DNA of 64,000 nucleotides from NCBI GenBank assembly GCA_033398695.1, contig CM065802.1:142834096-142898095 (forward strand), read 5' to 3'. The notes under the pieces were generated by a model. The model was not told the origin of the DNA, searched no databases, and saw only the letters and a program-made list of their open reading frames with translations. Below, one piece after another: positions 21,882 to 32,590 of this stretch (position 1 is the stretch's first letter; every line of letters starts with the position of its first letter). The translations under genes were made by a program, and so were the position numbers. Origin of the DNA: Orobanche coerulescens (lineage: Eukaryota; Streptophyta; Magnoliopsida; Lamiales; Orobanchaceae).

Positions 21882-23846
21882 TGTTGGGATTCGGTGCCTA
21901 AAACGAAGGCCCAGCGGAAGCGGTAAAACGAAAATTAATTGGATCCGAATCCCTATGAGGATCGATCGAGCTACGTATATACGAATATAAATAAACGAAT
22001 TCAACAAGAGATATAGAAACTCACCCTTGTAGTCCGTTGATTAGATGGAATCCTTCTCTTGAGCTATTCCCCAAGCTTTACTTGAATTCTCTACGAACGA
22101 AGCACTCCAAGCACTTGAACGATCCAATGCCGAAATACCAAGCCTCTACTTGCCACGCATCGTAAAAACGACCGGAATAACAACACTTGATTAACCTCTA
22201 AGGTTACGGCTAGAATCAAGTGCTGAAGCTTTTATTACTACACTCTAAGTGTATAATATATCTCTCAATAATTTTTTCTCTAATAAAATGTGAATGATGA
22301 AAAACACAAAACAAAGTTTTCTCTTCCCTCTATCTAGATGAATCTGCCGTGAGACTTCTAAGGGAGAAGAGAAAGAGAGTTTTTATTTTGGTCTTCAAAA
22401 TCATTCACAAGATAATGTCTCCCACAAAATCTCCTTTTCCTTATTATAAGAGATATGAAATCTCATATGTCACAAGTCTTCCAACATGAAATCAAGACTA
22501 TGACCAAGGTAAGAAATCAAGGTGGGTCCGGCCTCTAGAAGAAATCGGATGAGTTCGGTTCGTTTCGGACTCCCGAGAGTCCAAACTGATAAACTCTGAT
22601 TCCGTTACGATGTATTTATATCGATTAATTAATCCAATTAATTAATCATATCAAATACATGATAACATAATTAATTTCTCCAAGAAATAATTATATTCAT
22701 GAATTAAATTAATCACCCAGTAATTTATTTAATCCATTAGGCCGTAAATCAATTTATCTAATAAGTCGATTTAGACATCCAATGTCCTAAATTAGATATC
22801 TAATATCTAATATTCATACTGAGAGAATAAGCTCGATATATACCGATGTCTATCCTAATGCGCGACTCGGTAGGTCCGTCTCAGTCAGCAATGGGAGGAA
22901 CCAAAGACTAGTAGCACCACCTAGCCAGCCTGGCGGCCTACACTGTACCCCAACGGAGAACGAATGATTGGGATCATTCAAGAACCATTCTGTCGTGAAT
23001 ATCAGTATACGTAAAAACCCTTATTTCAAATGTCCCGATCAAGTTATAGGGTCACGGTCAGTCAAACCCTATCTGTACTTGACGCTATGCATGCTATAAT
23101 GCAAATCGAGATCATCGAGCTCTCGTGTATCCAATACAACTAGCTCCAATGCTTTGGCCAAAGACTTATGATCTCATTTGCCAATAACCGCATAGGACAT
23201 ATAACCCGCTCACTAAGGGGAGAAAGAATTCTATCTTGGTATTCAGTAGGACCTGCTACTTGCCCGTCAAGATGCACGTCGAGGTTGACTCCCACCTTCT
23301 GGTTTATAGGGTCGAACTACTCTAATGAAAATCTTGGCGTCACAAGCACATCCCTACTAAATCCTCAAGTCGAAGGTTCACGAATACCTATCACAACCTT
23401 TCGATTCCGTCATTGACTGTCCCAGAGTGAAATCCATGTGACGAATCAAGGGTGAGTCGGTTCGAGTATACTAATCTAATCAGCATACCTATAACGTGTG
23501 CTCCCACTAACCATTAGTATTCGACAGGCACTCTCCATGTCAAAGAACACGTCATACAAGTCTTCACATAAACTTAACGCCCAGTCAAGTTTCATCGACT
23601 TGCGAACGATTAAGTATTTGAGCTATAAACCTTTCCAGTGCCGACCCCTTATCTAATAAGAAGTGGAACGTTTTGCTCTCAAATACACGGTCTAGTTTCT
23701 ATATGCATATTTACGAGTTAGGAATGCCAGTAACTTCCAGTAAATAAACAAACATCCATTGCCTTATATTAATGATTTACATAATGACAAGTACAATGCC
23801 CTCACACAACATCCTCTGAGTGGCATTCGAGGGCATACTCCTAACA
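21882..23846 (-). repeat. Copia-B left LTR (3' LTR of B1), full length
   Basis: It is 1965 bp, starts TGTTGGGATTCGG and ends CTCCTAACA. It contains 742 bp (23029-23770) absent from the right LTR and lacks the SINE found there. A short polypurine tract (CAAGTGGGAGAT on the minus strand) adjoins it at 23847. Confidence 0.93.
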
Positions 23847-25085
23847 ATCTCCCACTTGCACTCAATGCCACACACTATGGTATCTAATATTCATGTTCTC
23901 TAGATGACGCTCCAAGCTAGTCTGAGAAAGTGGCTTGGTCAGTGGATCAGCGATGTTGTCGGCCGAGTCTACTCTGTGCAGCATAATGTATCCCTTGCGA
24001 ACAAATTCTCTTATGAGATGATACTTCCTCTCAATATGTTTGGTGCTGTTGTGAAACCGCTACTCCTTGGCCTGCGCTACAGCTCCGTCGTTGTCGCAGA
24101 CAAATGAACAGCACTCAAGACATGGTATCACTTGAAGTTCTCCCAGAAACTTCTTAATCCAGAACCCTTCCTTGGAAGACTCCGAGGCTGCTTGATACTC
24201 AGCCTGACAGGTGGAATTAGCAGTCGCGCTTTGCTTGGCGCTACACCAAGATACTGCTCCTCTATTAAGAGTAAATATGTAGCCATAAGTAGACATCGAG
24301 TCGTCCTTCAGTCCTTGGAAGTCCGAATCAGTGACCCATCACATCCAATTCTCCACCGCCATACATCAAAACTATATCTATAGTCCTTCTTAAGTACTTG
24401 AGAACGTTCTTTATAGCAGTCCAATGTTCCCTACCTGGGTTTGCCTGAAACCTACTCACCACGCTTACAGCATGCGCGATGTCAGGTCTTGTACACAACA
24501 TAGCATACATAAGGCTACCCACGGCCGAAGCATATGGTATATTACTCATTTCCTTTCTTTGTTCCTCACTTTGAGGACACATCTTCAAGGAGAGTTTTAT
24601 TCCATTTGCCATATCTCATAATCGTGGTAGGCAGATATAGCAAGCATCATGCGAATAGACTTGATCATGGCTACGGGCGAGAAGGTATCGTGGTAATCGA
24701 TCCCTTCCTTCTGGGTATAACCCTTTGCCACAAGCCTGGTCTTATAGGCGTCAACCTTGCCATCACCATCAGTCTTTCTCTTGTAGATCCACTTGTTCCC
24801 AATAGGCACTATGCCCTTGGGGCGGTCTACTAGAGTCCAGACCTGATTGACATGCGTTGAGTCTATCTCAGCTTCCATAGCTTCACGCCATTTCGCGGAG
24901 TCTACATCCACCATCACTTGGTCATAGGTCGTTGGGTCGGTCTTTTGGCTATCACTTGGAACCTCATGGAGACCCAGCTCCTCCAAGTGCACAATCCCAT
25001 ACCTCTCAGGTAAATGAGACACCCTACTAGACCTACGAGGTGGTTGTACTTGTGTTTCAGAAGGTTTGGTTCCAGTTTCTTGCAC
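23847..25085 (-). pseudogene. B1 RT and RNase H with deleted RT core
   Basis: The N-terminal RT is present (25085-24608; KWIYKRKTDG, YTQKEGIDYHDTFSPVA, AYHDYEIWQM). The sequence then jumps to the RNase H-proximal block (ANGIKLSLKMCPQSEEQ, RPDIAHAVSVVSRFQ). Compared with B2, 496 bp including the YVDD active site are gone, joined at the direct repeat TCCAT (24601-24605). A frame change near 24300 precedes the RNase H C-terminus (TCQAEYQAASESSKEG). It cannot have reverse transcriptase activity. Confidence 0.9.
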
Positions 25086-25117
25086 AGGTGTCTCCCGAGG
25101 AGTTTCATTATCTTTTT

Positions 25118-26248
25118 CTAAGAAATACTTCTACCTGCTCCGCCTTCCTGAATGAACTCATCTTCCAGGAAGTGTGCTTGTAAAGCAACAACTATCTTTC
25201 GATCTTCGGGCATGTAGAATATATATCCCATCGTCCCAGACGGGAATCCGATGAAACATCCCTTCGCGGACCTAGCTTCCAACTTCTCCACCTTAGTTTT
25301 CTTGACATAGGTGGGACATCCCCAAATCATAATGTGATTAAGACTTGGTTTCCTGCCCTCCCACATCTCATGTGGAGTTTTAGGAATGGATTTGGAAGGA
25401 CATATATTCAAGATGTAAGCGGCAGTCAGGAGTGCATACCCCCATAGGTAAATCAGTAAGTCAGTATAGCCCAGCATGGAACGGTCCATGTTCAACAAGG
25501 TCCGATTCCTTCTTTCTAACACACCATTTAACTGAGGAGTACCTGGAGGTGTTAGTTGTGATACTATTCCATGTTCCTTAAGGAACTCATCAAACTCCGA
25601 ACTCATATACTCGCCACCTCGGTCCGACCGAAGTGCTTTGATATGATTACCAGTTTGTTTCTCGACTAGGGCTTTGAATTCCTGGAATTTCTCAAAAGCC
25701 TCGGATTTATGTTTCATTAAGTATACATAACCATACCTAGTATGATCATATGTAAACGTAATGAAATATTGATATCCGTCATGTGCTGCTTCCAAAGCAC
25801 CACATACATCGGTATGGATTAATCCCAGTTTATCAGCGGCTCTTTCAAAAGTCCCTGTGAAGGGCGACTTAGTCATTTTACCTTTAAGGCAAGATTCACA
25901 AGTAGGAAAGGGATCCGGTCCCAATGGACCCATAAGTCCATCATTTTCCATCTTGTAAACCTTGGTCTGACCAACATGACCAAGTCTAAGATGCCATTTC
26001 AAAACTTGATTGGTTTCATCCCTACCACGTTTTCTAGTCATAGTATTCACAACTACTTTGTTGCTGAGATTTAGATGATACAATCCATTTAACAATGTAG
26101 CAGTACCCACTAGTTTATTTCTGAAATAAATTTTGCAGGAACCATCACCAATGAAAAATGAAAAGCCTTTTCGGTCCACGACCGGAATGGATACAATGTT
26201 TTTGTGCCCCTTGGGCAAAACAAGTACATCTTCTAAAGTCAAAACCAA
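25118..26248 (-). pseudogene. B1 pre-integrase and integrase, long open frame
   Basis: 376 codons. The zinc-binding part has WHLRLGH (His 86 and 91) and CESC (Cys 117 and 120). The core has HTDVCG (Asp 147), RSDRGGEY (Asp 209) and NGVLERRNR (Glu 245), so the DD35E triad and its spacing are intact. The C-terminus continues GRKPSLNHIMIWG and FIGFPSGTMGY. The frame ends at 25118 just before the RT N-terminus. It is the best-preserved integrase in the window, but the element lacks RT. Confidence 0.9.
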
Positions 26249-26770
26249 ATCGGATTCTTAACCCAAAAGAAGTGATCTTATGTCGGTCGCCTTGACACTA
26301 TGCCCGCTTCCAACTGTGATCATAACTTCTCCAGCTCCAAGCTTCCTACTTTGTTCTAGATCCTGATTCACGCTACAAATATGAGAACTAGCACCAGAAT
26401 CCAGTATCTAGGAAGTAGAAAAAATAGTAGCGGAATAATTTGTTTCCAAAACTAAAAGTTCTGTACCTGAAGTGCCATGAAGAATCGGACACTCTCTAGT
26501 CCAGTGGCCCAGCTCACCGCACTTGAGACAAGCGTCTTTCTTCTTGCTCTTTGGAACAGTTAGGGCCTTGCCCTTGCCCTTGAAGTCCTTAACATGTGGT
26601 CCAGTCCGCTTCTTGGTCTTTTTCTTCTTATTCTTAGACTTCCGAAGTCTAGAAGAAATCACAAGGGCAGACTCATTCATCCGCGGAGTCTTCATCTGAG
26701 ACTGAGCGGTCACCAGTTTGTTCATTAGCCCAGCTAAGTTATATGCAATCTCGTTGCAGTTGAAGTTCAT
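26249..26770 (-). pseudogene. B1 nucleocapsid and protease
   Basis: A basic stretch (KSKNKKKKTKKRTG) precedes the zinc knuckle CLKCGELGHWTREC (about 26520), the CCHC nucleocapsid motif of copia elements. After a stop at 26408 the protease follows with an ILDSGASSHICS-like block (about 26400-26360) and the start of the pre-integrase region. A stop near 26260 separates it from the integrase frame. Confidence 0.85.
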
Positions 26771-26913
26771 AACAAACTGTTAGAAGGAATCAGGGAGAGA
26801 CTGAAGGATAAGGTCAGTTTGGAGAGAAGTATCCATTTTAAAATCAAGAGCCTCCAATATCTCAATCATAGATATCATTTTGAGGACGTGTTTCCCAACC
26901 TTCTCACCTTCCT

Positions 26914-27285
26914 TCATCCTTTCACGAACAGTTGCTTGGATATCTCATATCTAGCAGTTCTGTTGTGCTCACCATAAAGTTCGGTTAAGTGAGATAGAAT
27001 CTGCCTAGCAGAAGTCATTTTCTCATGAGCTCTCTGAAGCTCATTAGACATGGAAGCCATCATATAAGTACGGACTTTAACGTCATCCTTAACCCAATTT
27101 TTGTGGTTTCCAATCTCTTCCTGATTGGCTCGGGTCCGCACAGGAGGCGCCGGAATGTCCGTCTCCAAGACGTATCCCAGTGCCTCTATACTGAGGACAA
27201 TCATCAGATTTCGGAGCCAATCCACAAAGTTAGGTCCCATTAAGGTGTTCTTTTCGAGTAGAATTGCGAGTGGATTCATTGTCAT
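26914..27285 (-). pseudogene. gag: B1 gag N-terminus
   Basis: Starts MTMNPLAILLEKNTLMGPNF with VDWLRNLMIVLSIE, the standard beginning of copia gag (N-F-x-x-W-x-R-N-L). MTSARQILSHLTELYGEHNR follows, as in the UBN2-type gag core. It ends at 26914 and the rest of the capsid (to 26771) is frameshifted. About 1.6 kb of leader lies between it and the primer site. Confidence 0.88.
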
Positions 27286-28918
27286 ATTGAGAGTTATGTC
27301 TGCATTAAGTATAACAGATTAATTAGTGACTTGTTATATTATGTTCTGAGTATAGAATTAAGGTCTTTTCTATTCTACTTACCCAGCTCCCACTATTTTT
27401 ATCAGAATAACACACTCCCATGTGAAATCCGGAAGTATCGTCGCTCTACTTCATAGTGGTGATCGAGTTCTTTATAAATCTTAATAGAGGGCAACCGAAC
27501 AGGTTTCTAGTCTATTAATTTTCATAAAGTGGTGTCCAACACCAACCCATCTAATGGATGATTCGATCTTCTTTTTCCCCTTGTTCACTCCCCTCAACCT
27601 ATACGGTTTCTATGGTTCGTGAACAAGTTAAGTTTATACCATCGACGCAAATCAGTTTCACAATTGAATCTTATCCGGCAACCTATCAGGTTTCTAGGGA
27701 TAAAATTTGCTCCAACCGAAGGCATCCAATGCGCTCCCGGTAATTTATCCGTCCTCCCCAAACGACTACCCTGATAACTCGGAAGCATAGCACATCAGGT
27801 TTGGATTTCAATTTCTCGAAAGCTCGATGGAGGGAAGGAAAACCTTGAAACCTTATAAACTTAATAATTTGTTGTGGGAGAATTTTCGCGATTAACATTA
27901 CACTTTGCATATTAATCATTTTAGCGCGTTTATGGCATTCATACAATATCAAAAAACCATTCATAACCTAGTTGCTACCAACATGTGGTTCATGGACCAT
28001 TCATAGAAAACAAAAACTCCGTAATCTAATTACAAGTCTTCGTCTTGAATCTTCGTCTTCTCGAAACGGATCTTCCTCCGGTCTTCGTCATTACATATAA
28101 ATTTTACATTGAAAATTGCATCCTAGATACAAATATTTCTAGTAAAATAAATAGGCTCAAAACGGCCTTTACAACCTAATCGAATAAAACTGAACGATTC
28201 CAAAACTAGGTCCATGAACCACATCACCATTAAAAAATAATGCATCAAACACATTAAATAAATGGCATTCATAATGAATCTGAATATTGATCCAATCAAT
28301 ATAAAACAATCCATCCAAAACGAATTAATCGAATTAATTCAAACAACCGTCAATTTTAACTTGTTCCGGACGAGAAAATATTTCATTAAATTAATTCCCC
28401 TAAGAATAAAATTACCATAATTAAATCTTAGTCAAATTAAATCCAATTTAATTTGTGGGAAATTAATTATCGAACGAAATATAAAAACGGAGTCGGAAAA
28501 CACGGCCGGGCATCGCCAAAGGTCGCCAGATCGCCGAGCAGATGTGCAGGACCGAGACCATTGCCAGGCAGCGGCCGAGATGCTGCTGAGCATGTCCGGT
28601 ACGGGCTTGCAGACCGCGGTCCAGAGTGGCAGACCGCAAGGCAGCGCCTAGACAACTCCAAGCTGCCGGGTCCGTTTACGTTTTTGGCTCATTTTTTCGC
28701 CCCAATTCCAAAAATAATATTTTTTAATCTTTATATTACTCATTTAAATCAGTTTTTCAAAAGAAAAATAGATTTATATTGTAACATAAAATCATGAAAA
28801 ATTAATTTTTAGATGAACAATAGAAAATCAACGATTAATACGATTATGATTCCAAATCATACACCATCTAATCAAGCATTCCAAATGCTAATATCGTATA
28901 TACGATCACAACACCTAC
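27286..28918 (-). other. B1 untranslated leader with a GC-rich island
   Basis: Mostly AT-rich with no supported gene. The stretch 28495-28675 is strongly GC-rich (GGCCGGGCATCGCC, GCAGCGGCCGAGATGC and similar) within AT-rich surroundings. Element A has a comparable island at 34212-34440 at a similar distance from its primer site. It may be a structured leader RNA element. Confidence 0.5.
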
Positions 28919-28930
28919 GCTCCTATACCA
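28919..28930 (-). promoter_or_regulatory. B1 primer-binding site
   Basis: TGGTATAGGAGC on the minus strand, one base inside the LTR boundary. It is close to TGGTATCAGAGC, complementary to initiator tRNA-Met. It identifies the 28932-30415 LTR as the 5' LTR of B1. Confidence 0.8.
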
Positions 28931-28931
28931 C

Positions 28932-30415
28932 TGTTGGGATTCGGTGCCTAAAACGAAGGCCCAGCGGAAGCGGTAAAATGAAAATTAATTCGATCTGAAT
29001 CCCTACGAGGATCGATCGAGCTGCGTATATACGAATATATATAAACGAATTCAACAAGAGATATAGAAACTCACCCTTGTAGTCTGTTGATTAGATGGAA
29101 TCCTTCTATTGAGATATTCCCCAAGCTTTACTTGAATTCTCTACGAACGAAGCACTCCAAGCACTTGAACGATCCAACGACGAAATACCGCGCCTCTACT
29201 TGCCACGCGTCGGAAAAACGACCGGAATAACAACACTTGATTAACCTCTAAGGTTACAGCTATAATCAAGTGATGAAGCTTTTATTACTACACTCTAAGT
29301 GTATAATATATCTCTCAATAATTTTTTCTCTAAGAAAATGTGAATGATGAAAAACACAAAACAAAGTTTTCTCTTCCCTCTATCTAGATGAATCTGCCGT
29401 GAGACTTCTAAGGGAGAAGAGAAAGAGAGTTTTTATTTTGGTCTTCAAAATCATTCACAAGATAATGTCTCCCACAAAATCTCCTTTTCCTTATTATAAG
29501 AGATATGAAATTTCATATGTCACAAGTCTTCCAACATGAAATCAAGACTATGACCAAGGTAGTCCCCCGGGGCATAACTCAGTGGCAAAGGAGGGGGACA
29601 TAAAGTCTTGCTGAAGGCATGTAGCGTGGGTTCGATTCCTGGTGGGAGCATTCTGCCCTTTTCTGGGGTTTGACCTTGCATGTGTTATCAGTTGACCTGT
29701 TCTCAGACCCTGGTTACTGAGGCACATCCCGCGATTTAACTGGTGGTAGGGAAGAGGGACCAAAACTACGACCCCCAGGATTCAACCTGGGTCATCAAAA
29801 AAAAAAAAGACTATGACCAAGGTAAGAAATCAAGGTGGGGCCGGCCTCTGGAAGAAATCAGACGAGTTCGTTTCGTTTCGGACTCCCGAGAGTCCAAACA
29901 GATAAACTCCGATTCCGTTTCGATGTATTTATATCGATTAATTAATCCAATTAATTAATCATATCAAATACATGATAACATAATTAATTTCTCCAATAAA
30001 TAATTATTTATGAATTAAATTAATCACCCAGTAATTTATTTAATCCATTAGGCCGTAAATCAATTTATCCAATAAATCGATTTAGACATCCAATGTCCTA
30101 AATTAGATATCTAATATCTAATATTCATACTGAGCGAATAAGCTCGATATATACCGACGTCTATCCTAATGCGCGACTCGGTAGGTCCGTCTCAGTCAGC
30201 AATGGGAGGAACCAAAGAGTAGTAGCACCACCTAGCTAGCCTGGCGGCCTACACTGTACCCCAACTGAGAACGAATGATTGGGATCATTCAAGAACCATT
30301 CTGTCGTGAATACCAGTATACGTATAAACTCTTCTTTCAAATGATTTACATAATTACAAGTATAATGCCCTCACTCAACATCTTCTGAGTGGCATTCGAG
30401 GGCATACTCCTAACA
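28932..30415 (-). repeat. Copia-B right LTR, with 742-bp deletion and SINE insertion
   Basis: Pairs with 21882-23846 at about 5% divergence over ~190 bp by eye. Relative to the left LTR it lacks 23029-23770, joined at the shared AATG, and carries the SINE at 29562-29808 plus its 16-bp duplication. Subtracting these, the lengths agree within 2 bp (1221 and 1223). It serves as 5' LTR of B1 and 3' LTR of B2. Confidence 0.93.
29562..29808 (+). mobile_element. tRNA-derived SINE
   Basis: A 247-bp insertion with a tRNA-like head. An A-box-like TAACTCAGTGGCAAA lies at 29574-29588 and a perfect B box GGTTCGATTCC at 29629-29639, with 40 bp between them. It ends in A12 (29797-29808). The 16-bp duplication GACTATGACCAAGGTA flanks it exactly (29546-29561 and 29809-29824). 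The paralogous LTR at about 22497-22512 holds the same site uninserted. A tRNA gene is excluded because the acceptor arms do not pair and the unit has a long unrelated body. Confidence 0.93.
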
Positions 30416-31715
30416 ATCTCCCACTTGCACTCAATGCCATGTTCTCCAGATGACGCTCCAAGCTAGTCTGAGAAAGTGGCTTGGTCAGTGGATCAGCGAC
30501 GTTGTCGGCCGAGTCTACTCTGTGCAGCACAATGTATCCCTTGCGAACAAATTCTCTTACGAGATGATACTTCCTCTCAATATGTTTGGTGCTGTTGTGA
30601 AACCGCAGCTCCTTGGCCTGCGCTACAGCTCCGTCGTTGTCGCAGTACAGCGGAACATGCAGCTCAACACATGGTATCACTTGAAGTTCTCCCATAAACT
30701 TCTTAATCCAGAACCCTTCCTTGGAAGACTCCGAGGCTGCTTGATACTCAGTCTGACAGGTGGAATCAGCAGTCACACTTTGCTTGGTGCTACGCCAAGA
30801 TACTTCTCCTCCATTAAGAGTAAATATGTAGCCAGAAGTAGACATTGAGTCGTCCTTCAGTCCTTGGAATTCCGAATCAGTGAATCCCACCACATCCAAT
30901 TCTCCACCGCCATACATCAGAACCATATCTCTAGTCCTTCTTAAGTACATGAGAACATTCTTTACGGCAGTCCAATGTTCCCTACCTGGGTTTGCCTGAA
31001 ACCTACTTACCATGCTTACAGCATGCGCGATGTCAGGTCTTGTACACAACATAGCATACATATGGCTACCCACGACCGAAGCATATGGTATATTACTCAT
31101 TTCCTTTCTTTGTTCCTCACTTTGAGGACACATCTTCAAGGAGAATTTTATTCCATGTCGCATCGGTAGGAACCCTCTTTTAGAATCATCCATCTTAAAT
31201 TGCTTTAAGATCTTATCTATATAGAGGGCGTGGGAAAGACCTATTGTTCTCTTCGCTCTATCCCGGTAGAGCCGAATACCAAGAATATAGGTTGCTTCTC
31301 TTAAGTCTTTCATAAAGAAATTACTCGAAAGCCAAGCTTTCACAGAACTAAGCATTCCCACATCATTTCCTATTAGTAGAATGTCATCTACATATAGTAT
31401 TAAGAATGCGATCTTGCTCCCACTAACCCTCTTGTATACACAAGGTTCCTCTTTATTTTGCACGAAGAAAAACTCTTTGACCGCCTCGTCCAAACGAAGG
31501 TTCCAACTACGCGATGCTTGCTTCAGTCCATAAATGGAACGCTGAAGCTTGCACACTTTATGAATATCAACTTTGGACACAAAGCCTTTAGGCTGTTCCA
31601 TATAGATTTCCTCTTCGAGGAATCCATTAAGGAAAGCCGTCTTTACGTCCATTTGCCATATATCATAATCGTGGTAGGCAGCTATACCAAGCATCATGCG
31701 AATAGACTTGATCAT
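30375..31715 (-). CDS. B2 RT and RNase H, intact open frame
   Basis: 446 codons open on the minus strand. It starts mid-RT at MIKSIRMMLGIAAYHDYDIW, then DVKTAFLNGFLEEEIYMEQP, SIYGLKQASRSW and the catalytic YVDD at 31383-31394. RNase H follows with RPDIAHAVSMVSRFQ, TDSEFQG, TEYQAASESSKEG and CDNDGAVAQAKE, and the frame ends ADPLTKPLSQ. The last codons read through the polypurine tract into the LTR. The first Met is internal to the original polyprotein, so this is a surviving segment and not a natural gene; integrase and gag of B2 are lost. Confidence 0.88.
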   Translation of the reverse strand: MIKSIRMMLGIAAYHDYDIWQMDVKTAFLNGFLEEEIYMEQPKGFVSKVDIHKVCKLQRSIYGLKQASRSWNLRLDEAVKEFFFVQNKEEPCVYKRVSGSKIAFLILYVDDILLIGNDVGMLSSVKAWLSSNFFMKDLREATYILGIRLYRDRAKRTIGLSHALYIDKILKQFKMDDSKRGFLPMRHGIKFSLKMCPQSEEQRKEMSNIPYASVVGSHMYAMLCTRPDIAHAVSMVSRFQANPGREHWTAVKNVLMYLRRTRDMVLMYGGGELDVVGFTDSEFQGLKDDSMSTSGYIFTLNGGEVSWRSTKQSVTADSTCQTEYQAASESSKEGFWIKKFMGELQVIPCVELHVPLYCDNDGAVAQAKELRFHNSTKHIERKYHLVREFVRKGYIVLHRVDSADNVADPLTKPLSQTSLERHLENMALSASGRLLGVCPRMPLRRC

Positions 31716-32590
31716 GGCTACGGGCGAGAAGGTATCGTGGTAATCGACCCTTCCTTCTGGGTATAACCCTTTGCCACAAGCCTGGCCTTATTGGCGTCAA
31801 CCTTGCCATCACCATTAGTCTTTCTCTTGTAGATCCACTTGTTCCCAATAGGCACTATGCCCTTGGGGCGGTCTACTAGAGTCTAGACCTGATTGACATG
31901 CATCGAGTCTATCTCAGCTTCCATAGCTTCATGCCATTTCGCGGAGTCTACATCCACCATCGCTTGGTCATAGGTCGTTGGGTCGGTTTCTTGGCTATCA
32001 CTTGGAACCTCATGGAGACCCACTCCTCCTAGTGCACAAGCCCATACCTCTCAGGTAAATGAGACACCCTACTAGACCTACGAGGTGGTTGTACTTGTGT
32101 TTCAGAAGGTTCGGTTCAAGTTTCTTGCACAGGTGTCTCCCGAGGAGTTTCATTGTATTCTTCTAAAGAAATACTTCTACCTGCTCTGCCTTCCTGAATG
32201 AACTCATCTTCCAGGAAGTGTGCTTGTAAAGCAACAACGATCTTTCGATCTTCGGGCATGTAGAATAGAGATCCCATTGTCCCAGACGGGAATCCAATGA
32301 AACGTCCCTTCGCGGACCTAGCTTCCAACTTCTCCACCTTAGTCTTCTTGACATAGGCGGGACATCCCCAAATCCTAATGTGATTAAGACTTGGTTTCCT
32401 GCCCTCCCACATCTCATGTGGAGTTTTAGGAACGGATTTGGATGGACATCTGTTCAAGATGTAAGCGGCAGTCAGGAGTGCATACCCCCACAGCTAAATC
32501 GGTAAGTCTGTATAGCCCAGCATGGAACGGACCATGTTCAATAAGGCTCGATTCCTTCTTTCTGACACACCATTTAACTGAGGAGTACCT
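31716..32590 (-). pseudogene. B2 integrase C-terminus and RT N-terminus, truncated
   Basis: Contains GRKPSLNHIRIWGCPAYVK and FIGFPSGTMGSLFY (32410-32230), a linker, then the RT N-terminal part with frame changes near 31760 and 32030. The B2 sequence matches B1 up to AGGAGTACCT at 32581-32590 and then changes abruptly to element A gag. This marks the deletion that removed the B2 5' half and its LTR. Confidence 0.85.

Larger units (their letters stand above)
21882..32590 (-). mobile_element. Copia-B complex: LTR - body B1 - LTR - truncated body B2
   Basis: Two LTRs (21882-23846 and 28932-30415) flank body B1. The same pol 3' end that follows the left LTR (ATCTCCCACTTGCACTC) also follows the right LTR, starting a second body B2 that breaks off inside integrase at 32590. 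Beyond it lies A gag. This is the pattern expected from unequal recombination between copies (LTR-body-LTR-body-LTR) followed by loss of one end. The whole complex sits between gag and protease of A. Confidence 0.88.

Noticed and set aside
21655..21990. Plus-strand 111-codon frame (HDSHCNSHKHGIIALVDGN) as a host gene
   Set aside because: The minus strand of the same segment has the copia protease WIVDSG motif and continues element A; the plus frame is its shadow.
29562..29650. tRNA gene from the A and B boxes
   Set aside because: The box spacing fits but there is no pairing acceptor stem, and the unit has a long tail, poly(A) and target duplication, so it is a SINE.
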